From Mogibacterium sp. (lineage in GTDB: Bacteria; Bacillota; Clostridia; Peptostreptococcales; Anaerovoracaceae), in the NCBI GenBank assembly GCA_017434685.1, contig JAFREV010000046.1, positions 1 through 6,964 on the forward strand: DNA of 6,964 nt, given 5' to 3'. The notes under the pieces are model-generated. The model made no database searches, had not been told where the DNA came from, and saw only the letters and a program-made list of their open reading frames with translations. Below, in pieces: positions 1-5,709 of this stretch (position 1 is its first letter; every line of letters starts with the position of its first letter). Made by a program: the position numbers and the translations under genes.

Positions 1-10
1 ACGGATAATA

Positions 11-772
11 TTGCCTCACTTTGACACAGGGATGATTATAAGAATAGCGGTAGCGATTGTCTTTGCCGTAGTAATGGGCAACGGCAGTGTTGTCGCGTTC
101 AACAGGATGCCTGCCAGATGGTTCGAGGACTATCCCGAAGATGCGGAGATAGGTTCTGATGCCGAAAAGGTGCTGCCCGAAAAGCTCCTGGAAGCGGATG
201 CCATGGGACGCCAGAGGCTCCCGAGCTCCCCTTGGAAATACGCATTCGTGGGATACTTTGCCATCACCGGCCTGTATCTTGCAGTCAGAGGCAGCAGCCT
301 GTCATTTGAGATTGTCGTACTCTGCATACTTTTTGTACTGCTGGAGATGTCCATAGCAGACCAGCTGTACCAGGTGGTGCCCGATCAGTTCTCATGGGCG
401 CTCATCGCAGCAGCGATATATTTCACGGGTTACTATGAAAAGTGGTGGGAGCAGTCGGTCGGAGCCCTGATAGGCATCGGCATATCCCTGGCCATACTCA
501 TCTTAGGCAACCTGCTCTTTAAGACAGGCTCCATAGGTGGCGCGGACATCAAATTCTTCGGATGCATGGGACTTATCACCGGAAGGTCCGGGATAGTCAT
601 AATCTTCATCCTGACCACTTTGCTCTTCGCCGTATATTCACTGGTAAAAATCGTATTCGGGCACGGCAGCATCAAGGATAAAAATGCCATGCTCCCTGCA
701 GGCTGCGCGGCAGTCACAATTTACTTTCTCTTCCTCTGGAACGCAGGCAAACTGCTCCTTTTTAATTTGTAG
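11..772 (+). CDS. Prepilin peptidase, A24 aspartic protease family (start uncertain)
   Basis: This is a polytopic membrane protein of 253 residues from the TTG at 11. Both catalytic aspartates of type IV prepilin/preflagellin peptidases are present: D117 in IADQLYQVVPD, and D179 in GGADIKFFG, the family's GxGD region with Ala as third residue. About seven hydrophobic segments are visible, near 9-30, 76-93, 98-115, 127-142, 150-170, 192-215 and 231-250. Such enzymes cut leader peptides from pilin-like substrates at the inner face of the membrane. The N-terminal NGSVVAFNRMP stretch corresponds to the usual GSFxNVxxxRxP, but the four-Cys cytoplasmic methylase domain is absent, as in short clostridial homologues, so N-methylation is doubtful. 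No pilin or pilus gene lies in the window. No in-frame stop precedes codon 11, so the gene could start upstream of the window; ATG 32 is an alternative. The family call is firm, the substrate unknown. Confidence 0.88.
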   Translation: MPHFDTGMIIRIAVAIVFAVVMGNGSVVAFNRMPARWFEDYPEDAEIGSDAEKVLPEKLLEADAMGRQRLPSSPWKYAFVGYFAITGLYLAVRGSSLSFEIVVLCILFVLLEMSIADQLYQVVPDQFSWALIAAAIYFTGYYEKWWEQSVGALIGIGISLAILILGNLLFKTGSIGGADIKFFGCMGLITGRSGIVIIFILTTLLFAVYSLVKIVFGHGSIKDKNAMLPAGCAAVTIYFLFLWNAGKLLLFNL

Positions 773-810
773 GATAATAAGCCCGGCGCATATATATGTG
801 AGAAGCGATG

Positions 811-830
811 CAGAATCTGTAACCATTCTG
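811..830. promoter_or_regulatory. Inverted repeat, candidate operator
   Basis: CAGAAT (811-816) and ATTCTG (825-830) are perfect 6-bp inverted arms separated by 8 nt. The repeat ends 14 nt before a perfect TATAAT box and covers the place where a -35 element would be expected, but no TTGACA-like hexamer is there. Arms of this size and spacing could bind a dimeric regulator. A 6-bp repeat can occur by chance, so this is a weak inference. Confidence 0.35.
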
Positions 831-844
831 TGAACATGTAAAAA

Positions 845-850
845 TATAAT
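845..850 (+). promoter_or_regulatory. -10 box (TATAAT) for the secreted-protein gene
   Basis: A perfect sigma-70/sigma-A -10 hexamer lies in an A/T-rich stretch. It would put the transcription start near 857 and give a leader of about 40 nt before ATG 898. No convincing -35 hexamer is found 16-18 nt upstream (821-828 reads AACCATTC), and there is no TG extension. It may depend on an activator or be a chance match in AT-rich DNA. The whole 773-897 gap has no visible terminator for the preceding gene, only a CATATATATG palindrome at 789-798. Confidence 0.45.
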
Positions 851-897
851 AAATACATAGTGATAAGCTTTAGAGCATATAGATGCGGGGTAAGAAA

Positions 898-2277
898 ATG
901 AAACATACAAAAATAAACATATTAATCGCATTGCTTGCATTCGCAATGCTGTTTACCATGCCGCCGCTGAGGGGGGGTCATGCATATGCTGACACGAGCC
1001 AGGACCTTGTCAAGATTACTTTCGTTGGCTCATCGATCGACGGAGAGAGCATTTTTAAGCCATATGTGATATCTGTTCCGAGAGGATCATCAACAGAAGA
1101 TGTGCTTTTAGGATATCAAGATGATATTAGTTATCAAGATGCTATTAAGAAACACTTCCAGAATGATGCCTATAAGTATTATGGTAGTTTACAATTTATG
1201 TCCAAGCCATTGAATTCATTCGACACATGGGGTGATGTTGTGACTGAAGATATGTCCTTATTTGAAAGGACATACACAGAAGATACTACGCTTTACGTTG
1301 CTATTGCAAAATATATTGATACCATAGCCTTCTCGGTGGAAAGGCCTGTGTGCGGTGTTGAGGTAAAAAATGGACATGATGAGGACTACCATTTCTATCA
1401 GGAAAATGCTCCGGTAATTACAACCAAGGCGAATTCACAGTTGACAATTGCACACACCCAAATGAACCCACAATGGATAGAATCTGACACTGTGTATCTC
1501 TTTGTTGGCACCATCAACGGAGGAGAATCATATCGCGCTGCTGCAGATCTTGATAGAACAGTAAAGTTTGGGTATATCCTTGATAGCGCAAAACTACCTT
1601 CGTTAACTGTGGATAATGCTGATGAGGGAAGCATTGTGTATCCTTCACGAAATGTCTACAATTTAACATTTAACGTTACCGCTCGGCATGATTGTAAAGA
1701 TAGTGAGGTAACCAAAGAGGCAACCTGTACTGAGAAGGGTATAAAAGAGGGCACATGCAGTGTTTGTGGGCAGATTGTGACAGAGGAAATACCTGCGCTT
1801 GGGCATAAATGGGACGCCGGAGTCGTAACCAGAAAACCGACTGCAACTTCTCAAGGTGTCAGGACTTACACCTGTAAGACTTGCGGAGAGACAAAAACAG
1901 AGGCAATCTCAAATGCAGCTGAGAAAGAAGCAGCGAAGAAAGCTGCAGCGAAGAAAGCTGCAAGCAATATCAACAAGTCTACTGTAACAGCTGCAGATAT
2001 TAAGAAGGCATCAAATCTTGGTGCAACAACGGTGACTCTGGGAGCAAAGGTTAAGAAGATCAGCAAGAACGCCTTCAAGGGCACAAAGATTAAGACAGTC
2101 ATTGTAAAAACCAAGAAATTAAAGAAAGCCAGCGTAAAGAAAGCTCTTACCGGCTCAAAGGTCACAAGGATCAAAGTAAGCATCGGTAAGAAAAAGGTCA
2201 ATAAGACATACGTCAAGAAGTACAAGAAGATCTTCACCAAGAAGAATGCAGGCAAGAAAGTTAAAGTCTCGTTATAA
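898..2277 (+). CDS. Secreted cell-envelope protein with Cys-type repeats and lysine-rich C-terminal domain
   Basis: Protein of 459 residues from ATG 898; ATG 883 in the same frame would add five. I chose 898 because GGGG lies 7 nt upstream, while 883 has no Shine-Dalgarno. A classic signal peptide (K-rich start, hydrophobic 8-22, AYA then D32) implies export. Residues 32-137 look beta-rich and resemble repeat modules of clostridial surface proteins. Residues 138-263 resemble a module often found next to them (PVCG near 151, FVGTINGGESY near 202). Residues 264-340 hold two copies of an 'ATCTEKG...TCSVCG...IPALGH' repeat: the first has C266, C277, C287 and C290, the second keeps only C326 and C329. 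An Ala/Lys linker (339-356) leads to a strongly basic tail (361-459) with a BspA-like 'KISKNAFKGTKIKTVIVKT' segment. There is no LPXTG; charge-based wall attachment is plausible but inferred. Its 5' half is AT-richer than the flanking genes (19 G/C of 60 at 1081-1140). Specific function unknown. Confidence 0.85.
   Translation: MKHTKINILIALLAFAMLFTMPPLRGGHAYADTSQDLVKITFVGSSIDGESIFKPYVISVPRGSSTEDVLLGYQDDISYQDAIKKHFQNDAYKYYGSLQFMSKPLNSFDTWGDVVTEDMSLFERTYTEDTTLYVAIAKYIDTIAFSVERPVCGVEVKNGHDEDYHFYQENAPVITTKANSQLTIAHTQMNPQWIESDTVYLFVGTINGGESYRAAADLDRTVKFGYILDSAKLPSLTVDNADEGSIVYPSRNVYNLTFNVTARHDCKDSEVTKEATCTEKGIKEGTCSVCGQIVTEEIPALGHKWDAGVVTRKPTATSQGVRTYTCKTCGETKTEAISNAAEKEAAKKAAAKKAASNINKSTVTAADIKKASNLGATTVTLGAKVKKISKNAFKGTKIKTVIVKTKKLKKASVKKALTGSKVTRIKVSIGKKKVNKTYVKKYKKIFTKKNAGKKVKVSL
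1114..1149 (+). repeat. 18-nt imperfect tandem duplication in the secreted-protein gene
   Basis: Two adjacent 18-nt units (1114-1131 and 1132-1149) match at 15 of 18 positions and encode YQDDIS and YQDAIK. It is an in-frame duplication in the N-terminal extracellular region. Confidence 0.6.
1930..1959 (+). repeat. Perfect 15-nt tandem repeat coding the Ala/Lys linker
   Basis: Units 1930-1944 and 1945-1959 are identical (GCAGCGAAGAAAGCT) and encode alanine/lysine. They lie in the linker between the Cys repeats and the basic C-terminal domain. Perfect identity suggests recent slippage, so linker length may vary between strains. Confidence 0.75.
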
Positions 2278-2311
2278 GATTTCGGCACTAAGTGCCATCG
2301 GAGGACAGAAG

Positions 2312-2339
2312 GGCAATCGCACATCGCGGTTGCCTTTTT
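2312..2339 (+). terminator. Rho-independent terminator after the secreted-protein gene
   Basis: A 9-bp stem, GGCAATCGC (2312-2320) with GCGGTTGCC (2326-2334) including one T-G wobble, has a 5-nt loop and is followed at once by TTTTT (2335-2339). It sits 34 nt past the stop of the upstream gene. A smaller hairpin, GGCAC-TAA-GTGCC, lies just before it at 2284-2296. It separates the secreted-protein gene from the truA operon. Confidence 0.9.
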
Positions 2340-2403
2340 AAATCAGATCTAAAGGTCTGCGATAATCTAAAAGAAACTCGAAATCACAAATAGTGACCAG
2401 CTC

Positions 2404-2431
2404 TTGACGGACGGCTGAATTACGCTAAAAT
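2404..2431 (+). promoter_or_regulatory. Promoter of the truA-scpA-scpB-rluB operon
   Basis: TTGACG (2404-2409) is followed after 16 nt by TAAAAT (2426-2431), each hexamer one mismatch from consensus. Only six nucleotides separate the -10 box from the truA ATG at 2438, so the expected start site coincides with the start codon. No other strong promoter was seen between the terminator and the gene. Confidence 0.7.
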
Positions 2432-2437
2432 TGATGC

Positions 2438-3208
2438 ATGGGCGTTAATGTACTCATCAAAATAGAATATGACGGCACGGATTTCTCAGGCTGGCAGATT
2501 CAGCCCAAAGAGCGCACTGTGCAGGGTGAGATCGAGCATGTTCTGAAGTACATCGCAAATGAGGATGTGCACATCCACGGAACGAGCCGCACCGACTCAG
2601 GAGTTCATGCTCTCGGGCAGTGCGCCACTTTTGAGTGGAATTCAAATATGCCCGTTGAAAAGCTCGCCGAGGTGATGAACAGGAGGTTCGGAGCAGGCGG
2701 CACGGGCAGGCAGGGTGCGCCGGGAGACATAAGAATCATATCGGCGGAGATTGTGCCGGACGACTTCCACGCCAGGTACTCCTGCAAGGGCAAAACCTAC
2801 AGATACATCATCGATAAAAGCGGAGATATATTCAGAAGAAACAGCGCCTTTCAGTACCCTGATGCAGAAAAACTCGATCTTGAAAAAATGCGGGAGGCAG
2901 CAGCATACATAGTCGGCACCCACGACTTCAAATGTTTTGAAACTGCGGGCGGAACTCCGAGAGAGACCACGGTCAGGACGATATCCGCACTGGAGATATT
3001 TGAAGAGGAAGAATCGATAATAATCGAGGTAACAGGAGACGGTTTCCTGTATAATATGGTGAGGATAATCGTAGGCACTCTCGTGGAGGCCGGGGACGGC
3101 AGACGAGATGCGGCGAGCGTCCGTGATGCGATAGAAAGCAAGGACAGATCCAAGGCCGGTTTTACCGCACCGCCGCAGGGACTGTACCTTAAAGAAATAT
3201 ATTTCTAA
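2438..3208 (+). CDS. truA: tRNA pseudouridine(38-40) synthase TruA
   Basis: TruA isomerises uridine to pseudouridine at positions 38-40 of the tRNA anticodon stem-loop in the cytoplasm. The 256-residue length is near the family norm. Visible hallmarks are the N-terminal IKIEYDGTDFSGWQ, the catalytic loop GTSRTDSGVHA with nucleophile D53, FHARYSCKGKTYRY (110-123), the late GDGFLYNMVR motif (210-219) and the C-terminal GFTAPPQGLYL (241-251). The start is fixed: TGA at 2432-2434 is in frame just upstream, and no alternative start precedes the conserved core. There is no Shine-Dalgarno sequence, and the promoter's -10 box ends six nt before ATG, suggesting leaderless translation. Residues 84-96 (FGAGGTGRQGAPG) form a Gly-rich stretch before DIRI where relatives usually have only about LLPxDIR. 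It is the first gene of the operon; scpA follows after 20 nt. Confidence 0.96.
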   Translation: MGVNVLIKIEYDGTDFSGWQIQPKERTVQGEIEHVLKYIANEDVHIHGTSRTDSGVHALGQCATFEWNSNMPVEKLAEVMNRRFGAGGTGRQGAPGDIRIISAEIVPDDFHARYSCKGKTYRYIIDKSGDIFRRNSAFQYPDAEKLDLEKMREAAAYIVGTHDFKCFETAGGTPRETTVRTISALEIFEEEESIIIEVTGDGFLYNMVRIIVGTLVEAGDGRRDAASVRDAIESKDRSKAGFTAPPQGLYLKEIYF

Positions 3209-3212
3209 AAAG

Positions 3213-3218
3213 AAAGGA
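3213..3218 (+). promoter_or_regulatory. Ribosome binding site of scpA
   Basis: AAAGGA lies 10 nt before the TTG start of scpA, just after the truA stop. It decides the start because a TAG at 3226-3228 is in frame immediately before TTG 3229 and the conserved family N-terminus begins there. Confidence 0.6.
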
Positions 3219-3228
3219 ATACTGTTAG

Positions 3229-4116
3229 TTGTATAAAGTCAGGATTGACAAATTCGAGGGTCCGTTCGACCTTCTGATATATCTGCTCGAAAACGCCAAG
3301 ATGGACATCTATGACATCAAAGTGGCGGAGATTACCGAGCAATACATAGCCTACCTCAAGGATATGGAGGATCTGAATATCGAGGTAGAGACTGAGTTTA
3401 TCGTGCTCGCGGCAGTGCTGATCAGACTCAAATCTCATATGCTTCTTCCGAGAGTTTCCGAAAATCCGGATGATGACGTAATTGTCGAAGATCCGAGAAT
3501 GGAACTTGCCACGAGGATACTCGATTACATGCGGACAAAGAAATCCGCAGAGATGCTCCAGGAAAGAGAGGAGTTCAATCTCGCGATTCACGAAAAACCG
3601 GCGGAGGATCTCTCGAAGTATGTGGGGGAGCCGGATGAGATATTAAAGGCCAGCGATGAGCAGCTCGTGAATGCGTTCATACTCTTCCTGACCAGAAAGA
3701 AGAAAATCGAGGAAGTTCAGCGCAGATACCAGAGAGTCAGAAGGCGCAAGGAGTCCATCGAAACAAGGATTAAGGATATGACCAAGATGCTCGAACTGAA
3801 ACTTACTCCGGATACGAGCGGGATTTCCTTTATGGAACTTCTGCCTGAGGAGCCAGACAGATACGATATTACCCTCTCGTTCATGTCGCTTCTATCGATG
3901 ATCAAGAATCAGGGATATGACGCGGAGCAGCAAGAGAACTTCGGCGAAATAACCGTAGTCAGAAAAGATCCTGAGATAATCAGGGCGCAGGAAGAGGCCG
4001 AGGCGGCAGGGGTCAACGAATACAGAGATGACGAATTTGATGATATAGAAGATTACGATGACGACGATCCGGCATCTTACGGATATACAGAAACGGAGGC
4101 AGCAGATGTACAGTAA
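3229..4116 (+). CDS. scpA: Segregation and condensation protein A (kleisin ScpA)
   Basis: ScpA is the kleisin subunit of bacterial SMC condensin: it bridges the SMC head and neck and holds a ScpB dimer, helping chromosome compaction and segregation. The protein of 295 residues starts at TTG 3229 with the signature KFEGPFDLLIYLLENAKMDIYDI (8-30), followed by the helical region through FIVLAAVLIRLKSHMLLP (57-74). The middle (130-190) is charged and helical and should bind ScpB. Residues 195-250 fit the C-terminal winged helix (GISFMELLPEE, ITLSFMSLLSMI, ENFGEITV). Residues 256-295 form an extra acidic tail rich in Asp/Glu (DDEFDDIEDYDDDD), beyond the usual end of the family. The last 11 nt overlap scpB, indicating translational coupling and matched subunit supply. 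Confidence 0.96.
   Translation: MYKVRIDKFEGPFDLLIYLLENAKMDIYDIKVAEITEQYIAYLKDMEDLNIEVETEFIVLAAVLIRLKSHMLLPRVSENPDDDVIVEDPRMELATRILDYMRTKKSAEMLQEREEFNLAIHEKPAEDLSKYVGEPDEILKASDEQLVNAFILFLTRKKKIEEVQRRYQRVRRRKESIETRIKDMTKMLELKLTPDTSGISFMELLPEEPDRYDITLSFMSLLSMIKNQGYDAEQQENFGEITVVRKDPEIIRAQEEAEAAGVNEYRDDEFDDIEDYDDDDPASYGYTETEAADVQ
4095..4099 (+). promoter_or_regulatory. Ribosome binding site of scpB inside scpA
   Basis: GGAGG lies 6 nt before ATG 4106, within the last codons of scpA. It supports 4106 rather than the earlier in-frame ATG 4058, which lacks such a site and would add 16 residues outside the conserved N-terminus. Confidence 0.8.
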
Positions 4117-4780
4117 GAAAACAATGAAATCGGCACTTGAGACACTCATGTTTATGTGGGGAGAGCCGCTTGATGTTAAAGATGCTGCTGAGGTGCTGGA
4201 AGCGGAGAAGGCAGAGGTCAGGGAACTCTTTAGGGAGCTTATGACCGAGTATGAGCAGGAAGGTCGCGGCATCAGAATCCGCGAGGCAGGAGATGCATTC
4301 GGCTATGTTACTCATGTTGAAAACGATATGTTCGTTCAGAAACTCTGCACGCCTGTAAGAGTCAGAAGGCTGAGCCAAGCAGCTCTGGAAGTGCTGGCCA
4401 TAATCGCATACAGACAGCCTGTAACAAGATCAGAGATTGATTCTATCAGAGGTATCAAGAGTGAGAGGGTTATCGACGGTCTGATGGACAAAGATCTTGT
4501 AGAAATCACGGGACGTTCCGAGGGAGTCGGAAGACCGCTTCTTTACGGAACGACCAGAGAATTTCTAAAAAAGTTCGGATTTGCCTCGCTCAAAGATCTG
4601 CCTGAGGTTCCGGAATATGAAGAACTGAGGCGCGAGAGAGAAGAGCAGGGAGGACAACTCTTTATGAACTTCGATGCAGAGGAAGAATCTTCGCAGGAAA
4701 GCGGCGAAGAGGCCGGAAAAGAAATCCCGGAAGAGAGCAAAGAAGATACACGGGAAGAAATACCGGAAGAGAACTTGTAA
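4106..4780 (+). CDS. scpB: Segregation and condensation protein B (ScpB)
   Basis: ScpB is the dimeric winged-helix (kite) partner of ScpA in the SMC complex, acting on the nucleoid. From ATG 4106 it is 224 residues. The two winged helices are visible: residues 6-80 (SALETLMFMWGEPLD onward, then GRGIRIREAGDAFGYVTH), and 88-165 with the signature LSQAALEVLAIIAYRQPVTRSEIDSIRG and GRPLLYGTTREFLKKFG. FASLKDLPEVPE ends the conserved core near 171. A Glu-rich tail of about 32 residues (193-224) follows, made of 12-residue repeats coded by 36-nt units. The stop TAA (4778-4780) sits at the codon that is GAA in the other three units, and the frame stays open after it to TAA 4862-4864, so the tail looks shortened by a nonsense mutation. 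The lost part is outside the conserved fold, so function is probably kept. Confidence 0.96.
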   Translation: MYSKKTMKSALETLMFMWGEPLDVKDAAEVLEAEKAEVRELFRELMTEYEQEGRGIRIREAGDAFGYVTHVENDMFVQKLCTPVRVRRLSQAALEVLAIIAYRQPVTRSEIDSIRGIKSERVIDGLMDKDLVEITGRSEGVGRPLLYGTTREFLKKFGFASLKDLPEVPEYEELRREREEQGGQLFMNFDAEEESSQESGEEAGKEIPEESKEDTREEIPEENL

Positions 4781-4825
4781 GATACACGAGAAGAAATTTC
4801 GCAAGAAAAAACGGAAGAATATCAG
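4682..4825 (+). repeat. Four 36-nt units coding a Glu-rich ScpB tail, with a stop in unit 3
   Basis: In the scpB frame the units are 4682-4717, 4718-4753, 4754-4789 and 4790-4825, each 12 codons. Units 2 and 3 are closely similar (both carry GAAAT, CCGGAAGAGA and GATACACG). Units 1 and 4 share the pattern EExSQExxEE. The ninth codon is GAA at 4706, 4742 and 4814 but TAA at 4778. The last unit lies in the space between the scpB stop and rluB. Confidence 0.75.
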
Positions 4826-4864
4826 ACAAAATATAATCCTTCATGGAGTGATAAATGCGAATAA
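4781..4864 (+). other. Former scpB 3' end (untranslated remnant)
   Basis: After the scpB stop the same frame stays open for 27 codons (27 residues beginning DTREEISQEKTEEYQ) to TAA 4862-4864, overlapping the rluB start by 10 nt. That matches the 11-nt scpA/scpB overlap, as expected if this was once coding. I infer that scpB formerly ended here. There is no start codon to express it separately. The rluB ribosome site GGAGTG (4845-4850) lies within it. Confidence 0.5.
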
Positions 4865-5556
4865 ATCAGTACATAGCTTCGGCGGGCGTATGCAGCCGCA
4901 GGAAAGCAGATGAATTAATAGAAGAGGGCAGAGTCAAGGTAAACGGCTCTGTTCTTGATGTTATGGGATACCATGTGCAGGAAGAGGACGTGGTTGAGGT
5001 GGACGGAGCAAGGATAGAGCCTGTGACTAAAAAGGTTTATTATCTCCTCAACAAGCCTGCGGGATATGTCACATCCACTGCGGATAAGGAAGGCAGACCT
5101 CTTGTGACAGAACTCGTGCCGGACAGCGTCAGGGTATTCCCGGTCGGAAGGCTCGACCTCAACACGACCGGGCTCATAATACTCACAAACGACGGAGAAC
5201 TGTCCAACAAACTGATGCATCCGTCCGGAGAATTCAGCAAGAAGTATCTCGTAAGAGCCGCCGGCATAGTTACCCGCAAAGAAGCCGAAAGACTCGAGAG
5301 AGGAGTGGACATCGGAGGCTTTGTAACTTCGCCTGCTGAAGTTCATCTGATCAAGCACGACAGAAATTCCACTCTTGCAGAGATAGTCATACACGAGGGC
5401 AAGAACAGACAGGTCAGACGCATGTTTGAGGCCATAGGTCATCCGGTTCAGGAGCTTTGCCGCACGGGACTCGGAGATCTGGTAATAGGCAAACTCGCAC
5501 TCGGACAGTGCAGAAAACTCAGTCCGGCTGAGATTGAATATCTTAAGAGGGTATAA
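4855..5556 (+). CDS. rluB: 23S rRNA pseudouridine synthase, RsuA/RluB family
   Basis: This cytoplasmic enzyme converts uridine to pseudouridine in rRNA; the RluB branch targets the 23S peptidyl-transferase region (E. coli U2605). The 233 residues give an N-terminal S4 RNA-binding domain (1-58; MRINQYIASAGVCSRRKADELI and GRVKVNG), YLLNKPAGYVTS (63-74), the catalytic motif GRLDLNTTGL with nucleophile D101 (98-107), and the family signature EGKNRQVRRMFEAIGHPV (181-198). The start is ATG 4855 with GGAGTG 4 nt upstream. Linkage to scpAB is the usual Firmicutes arrangement and favours rluB over rsuA or rluE/F, though the exact target uridine cannot be read from sequence. Codon use is GC-rich at third positions, unlike the last genes of the window. 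Confidence 0.93.
   Translation: MRINQYIASAGVCSRRKADELIEEGRVKVNGSVLDVMGYHVQEEDVVEVDGARIEPVTKKVYYLLNKPAGYVTSTADKEGRPLVTELVPDSVRVFPVGRLDLNTTGLIILTNDGELSNKLMHPSGEFSKKYLVRAAGIVTRKEAERLERGVDIGGFVTSPAEVHLIKHDRNSTLAEIVIHEGKNRQVRRMFEAIGHPVQELCRTGLGDLVIGKLALGQCRKLSPAEIEYLKRV
5545..5551 (+). promoter_or_regulatory. Ribosome binding site of the 43-codon ORF
   Basis: AAGAGGG lies 7 nt before ATG 5559, inside the last codons of rluB. It argues that the small ORF is translated, coupled to rluB. Confidence 0.55.
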
Positions 5557-5558
5557 GC

Positions 5559-5690
5559 ATGGATCAGGAAAACATGAAACGGTGTGAAAACTGCGGAGCG
5601 TACATCCCAAGGGATTATGTAGACAGGAATTTCGGCTATCTGGAACTTCGCATGGATGGTCTATTGAACTCCGACTTTGAAACAGAATAA
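5559..5690 (+). CDS. Small protein with a single CxxC pair, 43 residues, function unknown
   Basis: I do not recognise this gene. ATG 5559 starts 2 nt after the rluB stop, preceded by a good Shine-Dalgarno (AAGAGGG, 7 nt spacing), and the frame ends at TAA 5688-5690, 19 nt before the next gene. The product begins MDQENMKRCENCGAYIPRDY. C9 and C12 form half a zinc ribbon, but no second CxxC follows, so it either binds metal as a dimer or is the remaining N-terminal part of a longer zinc-ribbon protein. The rest (FGYLELRMDGLLNSDFETE) has no membrane segment. Its CENCG echoes the CPNCG at the start of the next gene, but the two are in different frames. ATG 5574 is an alternative start. Confidence 0.55.
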   Translation: MDQENMKRCENCGAYIPRDYVDRNFGYLELRMDGLLNSDFETE

Positions 5691-5696
5691 AAGCGC

Positions 5697-5705
5697 AGGA
5701 GGAGG
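5697..5705 (+). promoter_or_regulatory. Strong ribosome binding site of the DUF2130 gene
   Basis: AGGAGGAGG ends 4 nt before ATG 5710. It fixes the start at 5710; a longer reading from TTG 5677 would bury this site within coding sequence and add 11 unconserved-looking residues. Confidence 0.85.
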
Positions 5706-5709
5706 AAAC

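Noticed and set aside
2344..2359. Hairpin CAGATC-TAAA-GGTCTG after the terminator
   Set aside because: Only 6 bp with a wobble, no T-run, and no gene it clearly serves; it may be chance.
2434..2448. Four-codon ORF (ATG CAT GGG CGT TAA) overlapping the truA start
   Set aside because: Its ATG lies upstream of the predicted transcription start and it has no ribosome site.
4058..4105. Upstream in-frame ATG for scpB
   Set aside because: No ribosome site precedes it; GGAGG before 4106 and the family N-terminus favour the later start.
4674..4913. Lys/Arg-rich plus-strand frame across the scpB-rluB junction
   Set aside because: It is the shifted frame of the Glu-codon repeats and runs into rluB; low complexity, no ribosome site.
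5664..5691. Possible promoter TTGAAC-16-AATAAA before the DUF2130 gene
   Set aside because: The -10 match is poor and the site lies within the small ORF; not enough to call.
5677..5709. TTG start for the DUF2130 gene
   Set aside because: The strong AGGAGGAGG would lie inside the coding sequence; ATG 5710 is correctly spaced from it.
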